NCBI RefSeq assembly: GCF_900103635.1 | Contig: NZ_FMXK01000009.1 | Coordinates: forward strand, 1 to 64,000 | Length of the DNA: 64,000 bases | Direction of reading: 5' to 3' | Source of the DNA: Butyrivibrio sp. INlla18 | Lineage (GTDB): Bacteria > Bacillota > Clostridia > Lachnospirales > Lachnospiraceae | Part shown: piece after piece, positions 15,414 to 24,982 of the stretch | Layout of the letters: every line of letters begins with the position of its first letter | How positions within the stretch are numbered: position 1 is the first letter of the stretch | Program-made: the position numbers and the translations under genes | Notes under the pieces: model-generated | Seen by the model: the letters and a program-made list of their open reading frames with translations, nothing else | Told to the model about the DNA's origin: nothing | Databases searched by the model: none

Positions 15414-16973
15414 TTATTTCCTGTACTCAAATTCTTCGTCAGCAAGCTTAATCATATCTCCATCATTTAGAAGTCTGGTCTCATTTTTAGACAACTTGCT
15501 GTTATTAACGAATGTGCCATTAGTTGAACCAAGGTCTTCGATATATGTTCCATCTGGCATGACATTTATAGCCGCATGTTGTCTGCTAATAGCTCCATTT
15601 TTCTTGATGCTGTAATCAACATGAACAGAATCCTTTCCTATAACAAAACGCTTCTTGTTGATGATCACATTTTCACCAAACTGTTTTCTGTATAAAGAGC
15701 CATATACACCAGCCACATCACTTCCTACTCCAGGTGCAAGAACAGATGTCTCATCTGACGCACCAGCATTTAATACACTAGTTTCATCGTTATTTGAAAT
15801 CATAGAGCCAGTATTTGCTACATTTACCTGAGTTCTTCTATTTTCAAAGGTTTCAGGCGTAATAAGCTTTTCTTTTTCTTCCTTTTGCTGTTTCTTTCTT
15901 TCCTTAAAGGATGGTTTTTTAGGTCCTTTATCAGAGCTTTTTTTCATGATCAGTATCATCATCACAAGTACAACAGCCACAATGCATACCAATAAGATCA
16001 CCACTACAGTCAGCCATGCTGGTACCTTTTCCACTACTACTGGAAGCTGTTCCTCGGTTGATACCGCTACTGTACTTGCCATAGCCGCAGCATTTCTTGC
16101 CTTCTCTTCAATTGAAATCTTGTCATATTCGATTCCAAGACCATCTAACACTCTGACAATAGAATTGGCGCTAACTGAGTAATAATATGTTCCTTCCGTT
16201 CTGAGATTATTTATACCGATCATCTCTCCATCAGGATTTACAAGTGGCCCTCCATTATTGTTTGCTGAAATTGCAGCGTTATGCTCGATCCACTCAGCTT
16301 TTTCTGTCTTTACAATATTAGAGATCTTTCCTGAAGTTCTATTTACTCTTTCATTTGCATAGTAAACATCATTAGTTCCGTAAACTATTGCATCTGGAAA
16401 GCCAAAAGCATACACATCTTCAATACCTGATAGTCCTTTACCATTTTCAGAGTAAAGAATTGTCATGGGCTCTCTTTTATTTAATGGCTGAGAAATCGTA
16501 AATACGCCTAAATCAAGTTCCTCACTACTATTTAGCAAGGTGGCGCTAAATACCATGTCATTCTCAACTACTACTTCATAACTTAGGTCAACGTCTTCCC
16601 TCTTATCCTTGGCTACTCCCAAAGCTTTAAGCGCAGAATTTTTAAGGTCTTTATCCGGAGTAATTGCTTCCATACTGGTCAGTACATACTCTGTTCCGTC
16701 TTTTTTACCGATCAGAGTACCTGCTGCCCCCTTTATAATGTGATGTTTCTTTTCATCATCAATATAGACTGCGTTGATCTGTACTACGCTGCTCTTTACA
16801 TCTTCAAGTCTTTCCTCTAAGCTCTTTGGTTCTTCTATGATCTCCACACTACTTTCATATGCAGATGACGCTTCTATACCGGAATCTGTCGCATGAACTA
16901 TGCTTGAATTAAAAACAACCCCTAAACAGAATGTCAGCAAAGCCATTATTACTGGCGCTTTTGATTTCTTCAT
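15414..16973 (-). CDS. secreted trypsin-like pseudo-protease with transmembrane segment and cytoplasmic FHA domain
   Basis: The 519-aa protein has a signal peptide (about 1-28), an HtrA/trypsin-like outer domain (about 50-290), one membrane segment (about 319-343), a basic linker and an FHA domain (about 440-517, with ISRQHAAI and DLGSTNGTFVNN). The protease domain has lost its triad. The usual His position reads TSMEAI (Glu102 or Met101), the Asp is kept (Asp154, ELDLGVF), and GNSGGP has become NNNGGP (Asn240). It is therefore predicted inactive and may sense or bind peptides outside and signal inside. The linker holds two DETSVL motifs (Thr398, Thr409), likely kinase sites that could dock on FHA domains. 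It is first in the T7SS operon. Confidence 0.85.
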   Translation of the reverse strand: MKKSKAPVIMALLTFCLGVVFNSSIVHATDSGIEASSAYESSVEIIEEPKSLEERLEDVKSSVVQINAVYIDDEKKHHIIKGAAGTLIGKKDGTEYVLTSMEAITPDKDLKNSALKALGVAKDKREDVDLSYEVVVENDMVFSATLLNSSEELDLGVFTISQPLNKREPMTILYSENGKGLSGIEDVYAFGFPDAIVYGTNDVYYANERVNRTSGKISNIVKTEKAEWIEHNAAISANNNGGPLVNPDGEMIGINNLRTEGTYYYSVSANSIVRVLDGLGIEYDKISIEEKARNAAAMASTVAVSTEEQLPVVVEKVPAWLTVVVILLVCIVAVVLVMMILIMKKSSDKGPKKPSFKERKKQQKEEKEKLITPETFENRRTQVNVANTGSMISNNDETSVLNAGASDETSVLAPGVGSDVAGVYGSLYRKQFGENVIINKKRFVIGKDSVHVDYSIKKNGAISRQHAAINVMPDGTYIEDLGSTNGTFVNNSKLSKNETRLLNDGDMIKLADEEFEYRK

Positions 16974-17018
16974 AGCTTAAAATCTCCCCAATCAGATTAG
17001 TATTAACAAACATTAAAA

Positions 17019-17047
17019 ATTATAAGATAATATTACGTTTTCTGCAA
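17019..17047 (-). promoter_or_regulatory. probable promoter of the T7SS operon
   Basis: On the minus strand a perfect TATAAT (17019-17024) follows a weak -35, TTGCAG (17042-17047), with a 17-bp spacer. It lies about 45 bases upstream of the pseudo-protease ATG and just after the terminator of the ABC exporter operon. It is the only good promoter seen before the whole minus-strand block, where later gaps are short. Confidence 0.6.
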
Positions 17048-17104
17048 TATATTTAACACTTATAAACGCACTTTTGTTGCGCTTTGCAGCTTTTTATAAC
17101 AAAA

Positions 17105-17133
17105 AAGAACTCCCATTTGTTAAGGGAGTTCTT
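17105..17133 (-). terminator. Rho-independent terminator of the MarR/ABC exporter operon
   Basis: AAGAACTCCC and GGGAGTTCTT form a perfect 10-bp stem with a 9-base loop. On the minus strand it is followed by TTTT and an AT-rich run. It begins about 30 bases after the stop of the last ABC gene and insulates it from the T7SS operon. Confidence 0.85.
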
Positions 17134-17164
17134 AAGAATTTTAAATAAATTTGTATTATTTGAT

Positions 17165-19186
17165 TTAAGCTGTCTCAGCCTTCATTCCTGTATAAAGCTG
17201 ATAATATCGCTGTTTCTTGGCAATGAGCTCGTCGTGAGTGCCCTGTTCTACGATGCGGCCCTGCTCAAGAACGATGATGCAGTCACTATTGCGAACAGTT
17301 GAAAGTCTGTGAGCAATTACGAAGGTTGTTCTGCCTTTCATGAGTTTGTCCATACCATCCTGAACAATCTTCTCAGTACGTGTATCAATTGAGGATGTAG
17401 CTTCGTCGAGGATCAGTACTGGAGGATCTGCAATAGCTGCTCTTGCAATGGCAAGGAGCTGTCTCTGGCCCTGTGAAAGGTTTGCTCCATCTCCTGTGAG
17501 CATTGTGTCGTATCCATCAGGAAGACGCTTGATAAAGCTATGTGCATTAGCAAGCTTTGCTGCTGCAATTACTTCTTCATCTGTAGCATCAAGCTTTCCG
17601 TATCTGATATTCTCTTTTACTGTACCAGTAAAGAGATGTGTATCCTGAAGTACTATACCAAGAGAGCGACGAAGGTCTGCCTTCTTGATCTTGTTGATAT
17701 TGATGTTATCGTATCTGATCTTACCATCCTGAATATCATAGAATCTGTTGATAAGGTTTGTGATGGTAGTCTTGCCGGCACCTGTAGATCCTACAAAAGC
17801 AATCTTCTGACCTGGCTCAGCGTGAAGAACGATATCATGAAGTACCATCTTTTCATCTGTATAGCCAAAGTCTACGCCGTTAAATGTAACATCACCTTCC
17901 ATTGGCTGGTATGTTGTAGTATCTGTAGCCTTGTGATAATGCTTCCAAGCCCAGTGCCCTGTATGATGGTCTGCTTCTACTATCTGGCCATCTTTTTCCT
18001 CTGCATCTACAAGGAGTACATAACCTTCATCTGTCTCTGGCTTCTCATCAAGGAGTCTAAAGATTCTCTCAGCACCAGCAAGAGCCATGATGATGGAGTT
18101 GAACTGCATGCTGACCTGGTTGATAGGCATACTGAAGTTCTTGTTAAATGTAAGAAAACTTGCTAAAGCTCCAACAGTTAAACCATTTTCCACATCCTGA
18201 ACCTGATTTATCTCTTTATTAAGATAATTGTTAAGTATCATGAATGTAGCAAATGCACCTACTGACACGCCAACTGCTGAACTATCAAAGATAGCAATGG
18301 CGCCGCCGATCATAGCGCATAATACGTAGCTTGTATTACCAAGCTGAGCATTGATAGGTCCAAGAGCTCCTGAAAATCCATTAGCTTTAAATGCACTCTC
18401 ATAGAGCTGCTGATTAAGTTCATCAAATTTTTCAATGGCTTCCTGCTCGTGATTAAATACTTTGATGACCTTCTGCCCAGACATCATCTCTTCTATATAA
18501 CCGTTGAGGGAGCCTAAGTTCTTTTGCTGTGCTACGAAGTTCTTACCAGAAGCTTTTGTAGCCTTGGCTGAGCAAAACAGCATAACAGCAACCATGATAA
18601 GAGTTACGATAGTAAGCGGAATACTAAGGACAAACATTGAGATCAGTACGCTGACTATGGTGATAGCACTACTCAAAAGCTGAGGAATACTCTGGCTGAT
18701 CATCTGTCTCAAGGTATCGATATCGTTGGTATAAACTGACATGATGTCGCCGTGGGCGTTTGTGTCAAAGTACTTGATAGGAAGGCTCTCCATGTGCTCA
18801 AAGAGCTCTTCACGAAGTCTTCTAAGTGTACCCTGGTTGATATACACCATGACCTTAGCCTGGACAAATGCAGCAATTACGCCAAGTGCATAGAAACATG
18901 CAACCCTTTTGATAGCTCCAAGTAGTGGTCCAAAGTCCTTGCTGCCATTGTCGATCATTGGCTGAATATATGAATCGATAAGTTCTCTTGTGAAAAGAGT
19001 TCCCTGCACGCTTGAAAATACTGTAACAAGGATACACACGAGAATAGTTATCATATGGATAGGATAGAACTTAAACACATATCCCATTATTCTTTTGAAA
19101 AGTGCACCAGGATTATTGATCTTTGGTCTTGGCATGCCTCGACCTGGTCTTGCGCCTGGTCCTTTGATCTGTTTATTATCTGCCAT
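17165..19186 (-). CDS. ABC exporter half-transporter, subunit 2 (membrane plus ATPase)
   Basis: The 673-aa protein starts at the ATG giving MADNKQIKG, with GAGGTG six bases upstream; a GTG three codons earlier lies inside that ribosome site. A basic, glycine/proline-rich N-terminus is followed by six membrane segments (type 1 exporter fold, about 40-335). The ATPase has Walker A GSTGAGKT, signature LSQGQ and Walker B VLILDEATSS. A segment of about 40 residues between the two (around 385-425) is longer than usual. It pairs with the adjacent ABC protein as a heterodimeric, probably multidrug or peptide, exporter of the LmrCD/YheIH type. Substrate is unknown. Confidence 0.92.
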   Translation of the reverse strand: MADNKQIKGPGARPGRGMPRPKINNPGALFKRIMGYVFKFYPIHMITILVCILVTVFSSVQGTLFTRELIDSYIQPMIDNGSKDFGPLLGAIKRVACFYALGVIAAFVQAKVMVYINQGTLRRLREELFEHMESLPIKYFDTNAHGDIMSVYTNDIDTLRQMISQSIPQLLSSAITIVSVLISMFVLSIPLTIVTLIMVAVMLFCSAKATKASGKNFVAQQKNLGSLNGYIEEMMSGQKVIKVFNHEQEAIEKFDELNQQLYESAFKANGFSGALGPINAQLGNTSYVLCAMIGGAIAIFDSSAVGVSVGAFATFMILNNYLNKEINQVQDVENGLTVGALASFLTFNKNFSMPINQVSMQFNSIIMALAGAERIFRLLDEKPETDEGYVLLVDAEEKDGQIVEADHHTGHWAWKHYHKATDTTTYQPMEGDVTFNGVDFGYTDEKMVLHDIVLHAEPGQKIAFVGSTGAGKTTITNLINRFYDIQDGKIRYDNININKIKKADLRRSLGIVLQDTHLFTGTVKENIRYGKLDATDEEVIAAAKLANAHSFIKRLPDGYDTMLTGDGANLSQGQRQLLAIARAAIADPPVLILDEATSSIDTRTEKIVQDGMDKLMKGRTTFVIAHRLSTVRNSDCIIVLEQGRIVEQGTHDELIAKKQRYYQLYTGMKAETA

Positions 19187-19196
19187 ATTCTTCACC

Positions 19197-20945
19197 TCAT
19201 CCTACTGAATCAAAGTCTGCGTCACCACTTACACCTGTCTGTGACTCATAAACTTCTCTGTAAATATCGTTAGTCTTAAGGAGCTCATCATGAGATCCAA
19301 ATCCATTGACCTTACCATCATCCATGACGATTATCCTATCGCAGCTCTGAACTGAGCTGATTCTCTGAGCAATGATGAGTTTGGTAGTACCAGGAATCTC
19401 CTCTGCAAAGGCTTTTCTGATCTTGGCATCTGTTGCTGTATCTACAGCGCTTGTGGAGTCATCAAGGATCAAGATCTTTGGCTTTTTCAAAAGAGCTCTG
19501 GCAATACAAAGTCTCTGTCTCTGTCCGCCAGATACATTAGCTCCGCCCTGCTCGATCTCTGTATTATAGCCAAGAGGCATTCTGTCGATGAACTCATCTG
19601 CGCACGCCATCTGGCAAGCTCTCTTGCACTCTTCATCAGTAGCATCCTTGTTGCCCCATCTGAGGTTATCAAAGATAGTTCCGGAGAAAAGGACATTCTT
19701 TTGAAGAACAACTGAAACCTGATCTCTTAAGGTCTCAAGGTCGTAGTCTCGTACATCTATTCCGCCAACCTTTACGCTACCTTCTGTGACATCATAGAGT
19801 CTGCTGATAAGGTTAACCAGGGATGACTTAGCAGAACCTGTTCCGCCGATGATACCTATAGTCTCGCCAGCATGTATATCAAGATTTATGTCTTTTAACA
19901 CAGGCTCCTCAGAAGTCTTGTTATAAGCAAAGCTTACATGGTCAAAAGAAATGCTTCCGTTTGGAACCTCTGTGATAGCATTTTCCTTATTGGTGATATC
20001 TGCCTTTTCTTCAATAACTTCTGCAATACGCTTAGCACTAGCTGATGCCATTGTGATCATTACAAAGATCATACCCAGCATCATGAGGTTCATGAGGATT
20101 GTCATGCAGTATGTCAGAAGTCCCATGAGATTACCAGTAGTAAGTGTATTCTGGACGATCATGCGTGCTCCAAGGTAACTGATAAGGAGAATGCAGGTAT
20201 AGATAGTTCCTGACATTACAGGACTTATATATACAAGGTTCATCTCTGCCTTTACGAACATGTTGTAAATATTTAGAGCAGCTTTTTTGAACTTGTCATT
20301 CTCATAGTCCTCACGAACATATGCCTTTACTACTCTAATGGCTGATACGTTTTCCTGAACACTCTCATTGAGGGCATCATACTTCTCAAATACCTGCTTG
20401 AAGTACTTGGTAGCCTTGTTCATGATATACATCATAAACATAAAGAGAATAAGCACTGCCACAAGGTATATAGAAGCAAGCTGCGCATTTATGATAAAGG
20501 CTGCGATCATGGCAATGATGAGTGATGATGGAGCTCTCATAGCCATTCTAAGGATCATCATATATGCATTCTGAATGTTGGTAACATCTGTTGTAAGTCT
20601 TGTTACAAGTCCAGATGTTGAAAACTTATCTATATTTGAAAATGAGAAAGTCTGAATGTTATCAAACATTGCCTTTCTCAAATTTCTGGCAAATCCGGTA
20701 GATGCCTTGGAACCAAAATATGCTCCTCCAAGTCCTGCTAAAAGACCTAAGATAGCAATTCCAAGCATCAAAAGGCCGTTCTGAACAATAACAGCCATAT
20801 TTCCCTTATTGATACCAAGGTCCACTATTCTAGCCATGAGGATAGGTATTACCATTTCACAGATAACCTCTCCTACCATGCACAGTGGAGTCAGTATCGA
20901 AGGAAGCTTAAATTCCTTTAATTCTTTTAGTAATGTTTTAACCAT
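19197..20945 (-). CDS. ABC exporter half-transporter, subunit 1 (membrane plus ATPase)
   Basis: The 582-aa protein has the full half-exporter layout: six membrane segments (about 15-310) and an ATPase with Walker A GGTGSAKSS, signature VSGGQRQR and Walker B ILILDDSTSAVD. Aspartate replaces the usual catalytic glutamate after Walker B (LDDSTS), typical of the degenerate site in heterodimeric exporters, while its partner keeps LDEATS. AGGAG precedes the ATG. It follows the MarR gene by 18 bases. Confidence 0.92.
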   Translation of the reverse strand: MVKTLLKELKEFKLPSILTPLCMVGEVICEMVIPILMARIVDLGINKGNMAVIVQNGLLMLGIAILGLLAGLGGAYFGSKASTGFARNLRKAMFDNIQTFSFSNIDKFSTSGLVTRLTTDVTNIQNAYMMILRMAMRAPSSLIIAMIAAFIINAQLASIYLVAVLILFMFMMYIMNKATKYFKQVFEKYDALNESVQENVSAIRVVKAYVREDYENDKFKKAALNIYNMFVKAEMNLVYISPVMSGTIYTCILLISYLGARMIVQNTLTTGNLMGLLTYCMTILMNLMMLGMIFVMITMASASAKRIAEVIEEKADITNKENAITEVPNGSISFDHVSFAYNKTSEEPVLKDINLDIHAGETIGIIGGTGSAKSSLVNLISRLYDVTEGSVKVGGIDVRDYDLETLRDQVSVVLQKNVLFSGTIFDNLRWGNKDATDEECKRACQMACADEFIDRMPLGYNTEIEQGGANVSGGQRQRLCIARALLKKPKILILDDSTSAVDTATDAKIRKAFAEEIPGTTKLIIAQRISSVQSCDRIIVMDDGKVNGFGSHDELLKTNDIYREVYESQTGVSGDADFDSVG

Positions 20946-20963
20946 AAAAACTTCAACTCCTGT

Positions 20964-21434
20964 TTATTTATTTAAAGCATCCATATTATCAATGACTTTA
21001 TCTAGTAGCTCGCGAAGCTTTTTTACCTCTTCTTCTGTCATACCGTTTACCAGGTAGGAATCCGTATTTTTCCTTCTCTCCCTACTCATTGCAACATATT
21101 CAGCGCCCTTATTGGTAAGGGTAATATTGCGGTATTTCCTGTTGTCAGGATCCACAACTACTTTGATCATCTCTTTTTCTTCGAGCCTTTTTATCAGACC
21201 AATAGTTGTGGGATGCTTGATATGAAGTGCCTCTGAAATGTCCTTCTGAGTCACTTTCTTGTCCATATTTTCTCCAAGATATGTCACAACCATAAGCTGA
21301 GAGAATGTCATGTCGTCATCTTTTAACTGTCTGTTAAAAATAGCTACAAAAGATTCATGGATCAGTTTGAACTTAAAGCCAACTGGCTCATGATCTCTGT
21401 CTCTAAAAAAATGTCTATTATCTTCTGTGCACAT
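20964..21434 (-). CDS. MarR-family transcriptional regulator
   Basis: The 156-aa protein has the MarR winged helix: MTFSQLMVVTYLGE, QKDISEALHIKHPTTIGLIKRLEEK as recognition region, then the wing DPDNRKYRNITLTNKGAEYV. It heads the exporter operon, so it most likely represses its own promoter and is released by an exporter substrate. The promoter lies within a perfect inverted repeat that is a likely operator. The ATG is preferred to the GTG one codon upstream because of AAGGTGAGG spacing. Confidence 0.93.
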   Translation of the reverse strand: MCTEDNRHFFRDRDHEPVGFKFKLIHESFVAIFNRQLKDDDMTFSQLMVVTYLGENMDKKVTQKDISEALHIKHPTTIGLIKRLEEKEMIKVVVDPDNRKYRNITLTNKGAEYVAMSRERRKNTDSYLVNGMTEEEVKKLRELLDKVIDNMDALNK

Positions 21435-21490
21435 CACCTAGCCTCACCTTCTTTCTATGCCCAAGCTATCAAAAGATAAAATCGCCATAA

Positions 21491-21536
21491 ACATGTAGCA
21501 AGCTACGTATAATATCATACGTAGCTTGCTACATGT
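21491..21536. promoter_or_regulatory. perfect 20-bp inverted repeat, likely MarR operator pair
   Basis: The arms ACATGTAGCAAGCTACGTAT and its exact reverse complement are separated by AATATC. Each arm contains a smaller near-dyad, GTAGCAAGCTAC, so two operator half-complexes could bind side by side. The repeat covers the -35/-10 spacer and the -10 box of the MarR promoter, so binding would block RNA polymerase. It lies about 57 bases upstream of the MarR start. Confidence 0.8.
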
Positions 21537-21542
21537 TGTCAA
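21514..21542 (-). promoter_or_regulatory. promoter of the MarR/ABC exporter operon
   Basis: On the minus strand TTGACA (21537-21542), a 17-bp spacer and TATGAT (21514-21519) form a near-consensus sigma-A promoter. Nearly all of it is inside the inverted repeat described for this site. Confidence 0.85.
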
Positions 21543-21584
21543 TATGAAGAAAAAATTATTTACAATCTTTTTATAAAAGCGGTT

Positions 21585-22352
21585 TTACATGGCTTTTTTC
21601 ATGGAATTTACGTATTCTCCAATATATTTTGGAGCGTCTTTTCCATGCTTTTCAAGTATCTTGATGATGGCTGAACCAACGATAGCGCCATCTGAAATTG
21701 AAGACATCTTGGCAGCCTGCTCAGGAGTTGAGATACCAAATCCAATAGCACATGGAACGTCGGTATTCTCTCGGATCACCTTTACGATACTAGAAAGGTC
21801 TGTTGTGATCTCTGATCTTGTTCCTGTTACCCCAAGGCTTGATACAAGGTAGATAAAGCCCTTTGCCTCTTTTGCTATCATTGCTATTCTACCTGCTGAT
21901 GTAGGTGCAATGAGAGAAATAAGGTCTACTCCGTACTTATCACAGATTCCGTCGAATTCCTCTTTTTCCTCAAAAGGAAGGTCAGGTAAAATGATGCCGT
22001 CTATCTGTGCTTCTTTGCAGTTTGTCATGAAGCGCTCAGCACCATATGAAAATACTACGTTTGCGTAGGTCATAAATACTAATGGAATAGTAACTTCTTT
22101 TCTCAGCTCTTTTACCATGTCAAAGATCTTGTCTGTGGTAACGCCGCCCTTAAGGGCACGTAGATTTGCTCCCTGAATAACTGGGCCCTCTGCTGTTGGA
22201 TCAGAAAAAGGAATTCCAAGCTCCACAAGGTCTGCGCCGTTATCTGCTGCTGCCTTAACAGCCTTCACAGTAGTCTCAAGGTCAGGATCACCACAAGTTA
22301 TAAAAGCAACAAATGCCTTACCATTTTCAAAAGCCTTAGAAATATTACTCAT
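21585..22352 (-). CDS. trpA: tryptophan synthase alpha chain
   Basis: The 255-aa protein cleaves indole-glycerol phosphate to indole and glyceraldehyde 3-phosphate in complex with TrpB. The N-terminal part shows [12 protein letters not shown] and [15 protein letters not shown], which holds the catalytic Glu and Asp. Later come LPDLPFEE and the phosphate-binding CAIGFGIS. Length is normal. It overlaps trpB by eight bases and is last in the operon. No clear terminator follows; the MarR promoter starts within 50 bases. Confidence 0.97.
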   Translation of the reverse strand: MSNISKAFENGKAFVAFITCGDPDLETTVKAVKAAADNGADLVELGIPFSDPTAEGPVIQGANLRALKGGVTTDKIFDMVKELRKEVTIPLVFMTYANVVFSYGAERFMTNCKEAQIDGIILPDLPFEEKEEFDGICDKYGVDLISLIAPTSAGRIAMIAKEAKGFIYLVSSLGVTGTRSEITTDLSSIVKVIRENTDVPCAIGFGISTPEQAAKMSSISDGAIVGSAIIKILEKHGKDAPKYIGEYVNSMKKAM

Positions 22353-23535
22353 TGATATCCTCCCCTCTGTAACGCGCGATCGCTGCGCAGTCCTTGTCTC
22401 CTCTTCCGGAAACAGTCACAACTATTATCTTGTCCTTGTCCATGGTCTTTGCAAGCTTCATAGCATAAGCAATTGCATGGGATGACTCGATCGCAGGGAT
22501 GATTCCCTCTGTTCTAGACAGGTATTCAAAAGCATCTACTGCTTCATCATCAGTTACAGGCACGTACTCTGCTCTTCCAATATCATGAAGATAAGCATGC
22601 TCTGGTCCAACACCTGGATAATCAAGTCCAGCAGAAATTGAGTAAACTGGGGCAATCTGTCCGTACTCATCCTGGCAAAAATATGACTTCATTCCGTGGA
22701 AGATACCAATCTTACCAGTGTTTACTGTAGCTGCTGTCTCAAAGGTATCGATTCCTCTACCTGCTGCCTCGCAGCCAATGAGCTTAACATCTTTGTCATC
22801 AATGAAATGATAGAAGGTTCCGATTGCATTTGAGCCACCGCCAACACAGGCAAGTACAGCATCTGGAAGTCTTCCTTCTTTTTCAAGGATCTGCTCTTTG
22901 ATCTCCTTAGAGATAACAGCCTGAAAATCTCTAACTATTGTAGGGAAAGGATGTGGTCCCATTACAGAGCCTAGGCAGTAGTGAGTATCGTCAATTCTTG
23001 AAGTCCACTCTCTCATTGCCTCTGATACAGCATCCTTAAGAGTTGCTGTTCCGCTTGTCACAGGAACAACCTCTGCTCCTAGAAGTCTCATCTTGTAAAC
23101 GTTAAGTGCCTGTCTCTTGGTATCCTCTTCTCCCATGAAGACCACGCACTCCATACCCATAAGAGCTGCTGCCGTAGCAGTTGCTACGCCGTGCTGACCT
23201 GCGCCTGTCTCAGCAATGAGCCTTGTCTTACCCATTTTCTTGGCAAGAAGCGCCTGACCCAGCACGTTATTTATCTTGTGAGCTCCTGTGTGGTTTAAGT
23301 CTTCTCTTTTAAGATAGATCTTGGCGCCGCCAAGGTCCTTTGTCATCTTCTCTGCATAATAAAGGCGTGAAGGTCTGCCTGCATACTCATTTAGTAGATC
23401 CGCAAGTTCCATGTTGAATTCCGGATCATTCTTGTAGTGATCATAAGCTTTCTCAAGCTCAATAACAGCATTCATCAGTGTCTCTGGTATGTACTGTCCA
23501 CCGTGAACACCAAATCTTCCCTTAGTGTTAGTCAT
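22345..23535 (-). CDS. trpB: tryptophan synthase beta chain
   Basis: The 396-aa PLP enzyme joins indole and serine. [14 protein letters not shown] holds the PLP lysine, [10 protein letters not shown] and VGGGSNAIG the substrate and phosphate loops. The ATG giving MTNTKGRFG has GAGGAG eight bases upstream, so the GTG three codons earlier is rejected. It lies between trpF and trpA. Confidence 0.97.
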   Translation of the reverse strand: MTNTKGRFGVHGGQYIPETLMNAVIELEKAYDHYKNDPEFNMELADLLNEYAGRPSRLYYAEKMTKDLGGAKIYLKREDLNHTGAHKINNVLGQALLAKKMGKTRLIAETGAGQHGVATATAAALMGMECVVFMGEEDTKRQALNVYKMRLLGAEVVPVTSGTATLKDAVSEAMREWTSRIDDTHYCLGSVMGPHPFPTIVRDFQAVISKEIKEQILEKEGRLPDAVLACVGGGSNAIGTFYHFIDDKDVKLIGCEAAGRGIDTFETAATVNTGKIGIFHGMKSYFCQDEYGQIAPVYSISAGLDYPGVGPEHAYLHDIGRAEYVPVTDDEAVDAFEYLSRTEGIIPAIESSHAIAYAMKLAKTMDKDKIIVVTVSGRGDKDCAAIARYRGEDINE

Positions 23536-23560
23536 AATCTTCACTCCTCATACTTTTTTA

Positions 23561-24193
23561 TCAGTACTCAGGTCCCTGACTTGCGATCTGTGCATCGATA
23601 AGTCTTACGTTTGCCACAAAACTTCCCATTTTAGAGGCATCCTTGTGACCATCTGTCTCGATTCCTGAGCTTATATCTACTGCAAATGGCTTTACTTCTG
23701 CGATTGCGTCTTTTACGTTCTCAGGTGAAAGACCTCCTGCTAAAAAGAATGGTCTTGTCATACCTTCTAAAAGTTCCCAGTTAAAGCCTTCTCCCTCCCC
23801 CATTCCTGCATCTAGTAAAATGTGATCTGCAGGACTTAGGTTTGCTTCGTCGATATCCTCCTGACCTTTCACTATAAAGGCCTTCATAATAGGCTTATCT
23901 GTCATTTCCCTAAGGTGAGAGATGTATTTATCATTTTCACTTCCGTGGAGCTGAGCCATGTCGATGATTCCTTCATTTAAAAGCTCAGCCACGAAATCAA
24001 TATCTGCATCTACAAACACTCCTACTGTCTGAATATCCGTTGATAACTCTGCACGGAGCCTCATGGCAGTGTCCTTTCCTACGTAGCGGCTGCTCTTTTT
24101 CCAAAAAACAAATCCCACGTAGTCTGGCTTAAAAATGTTTGCTGCGGAAATATCTGATGATGTTGATAATCCGCAAAGTTTAATCTTTGTCAT
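23561..24193 (-). CDS. trpF: phosphoribosylanthranilate isomerase
   Basis: The 210-aa barrel enzyme converts phosphoribosylanthranilate to the ribulose form. KLCGLS near the start carries the catalytic Cys, LLDAGMGEGEGFNWELL the catalytic Asp, and FLAGGLSPENV plus VDISSGIE the phosphate site. It starts three bases after trpC ends, with only a weak ribosome site, so translation is probably coupled. Confidence 0.95.
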   Translation of the reverse strand: MTKIKLCGLSTSSDISAANIFKPDYVGFVFWKKSSRYVGKDTAMRLRAELSTDIQTVGVFVDADIDFVAELLNEGIIDMAQLHGSENDKYISHLREMTDKPIMKAFIVKGQEDIDEANLSPADHILLDAGMGEGEGFNWELLEGMTRPFFLAGGLSPENVKDAIAEVKPFAVDISSGIETDGHKDASKMGSFVANVRLIDAQIASQGPEY

Positions 24194-24196
24194 AAC

Positions 24197-24982
24197 TTAA
24201 ATCTTAATTCCTTTTAATTCCTTTAATTTTTGCTCCTTGTCCCTGGCTCTCATAAGTGTCTCTCCAACAAGCACAGCGTTTACTCCCGCTTCTCTAAGGC
24301 TCTTTACATCAGATGCCTCTTTGATCCCGCTCTCTGAAACATAGATCACATTGTCCGGGATGAGGCTTCTAAGTCTCTTGCTATTTTCTGTATCCACAGA
24401 AAAATCCTTTAAGTTTCTGTTGTTAACACCGATTATCCTTGCTCCAGCATCTAGCGCCATCTGAATCTCTTTTTCATCATGAGCTTCTACAAGAGCTGAC
24501 AGGCCAAGTCCATCGCAGATACTTATATACCTTTTTATCTCTTCTTTTGTCAATATGGAGCAGATCAAAAGAACTGCGGATGCCCCGAGAATACTGGCTT
24601 CGTAGATCATGTACTCATCCACCACGAAATCTTTTCTAAGGCAGGGTATATTAACAAGAGAACTTATCTCGGAGAGGTATTCATCTTTTCCAAGAAACCA
24701 CTTAGGTTCTGTAAGAACTGAGATAGCATCTGCTCCAGCCTTCTCATACTCAAGGGCTATATCAAGCCATGGGAAGTCTTCTGCAATTATGCCCTTTGAG
24801 GGAGAGGCCTTTTTGCATTCGCAGATAAAAGAGCTATCCTCTCCCTTAAGTGCTTCTTCAAAAGGAAAGCCTTCTTTTTGAAACATTGCAGCTTCAAATC
24901 TAAGGGCTTCAATGCTCTTTATCTCTTTATTCTTTTGAACTCTTATCCTAGCGTAATCTGCAATTTCATCAAGAATCGTCAT
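24197..24982 (-). CDS. trpC: indole-3-glycerol phosphate synthase
   Basis: The 261-aa barrel enzyme makes indole-glycerol phosphate. [11 protein letters not shown] carries the catalytic lysines, [25 protein letters not shown] and [15 protein letters not shown] are family motifs, and VYVSESGI closes the active site. Its ATG overlaps the trpD stop by four bases (ATGA). Confidence 0.97.
   Translation of the reverse strand: MTILDEIADYARIRVQKNKEIKSIEALRFEAAMFQKEGFPFEEALKGEDSSFICECKKASPSKGIIAEDFPWLDIALEYEKAGADAISVLTEPKWFLGKDEYLSEISSLVNIPCLRKDFVVDEYMIYEASILGASAVLLICSILTKEEIKRYISICDGLGLSALVEAHDEKEIQMALDAGARIIGVNNRNLKDFSVDTENSKRLRSLIPDNVIYVSESGIKEASDVKSLREAGVNAVLVGETLMRARDKEQKLKELKGIKI

Noticed and set aside
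15414..16973. Active HtrA/DegP serine protease
   Set aside because: The His and Ser positions are replaced (TSMEAI; NNNGGP), so only the fold is supported.
17540..18166. 208-aa gene on the plus strand
   Set aside because: It lies opposite the well-supported ABC exporter gene, has no ribosome site and a composition unlike a real protein.
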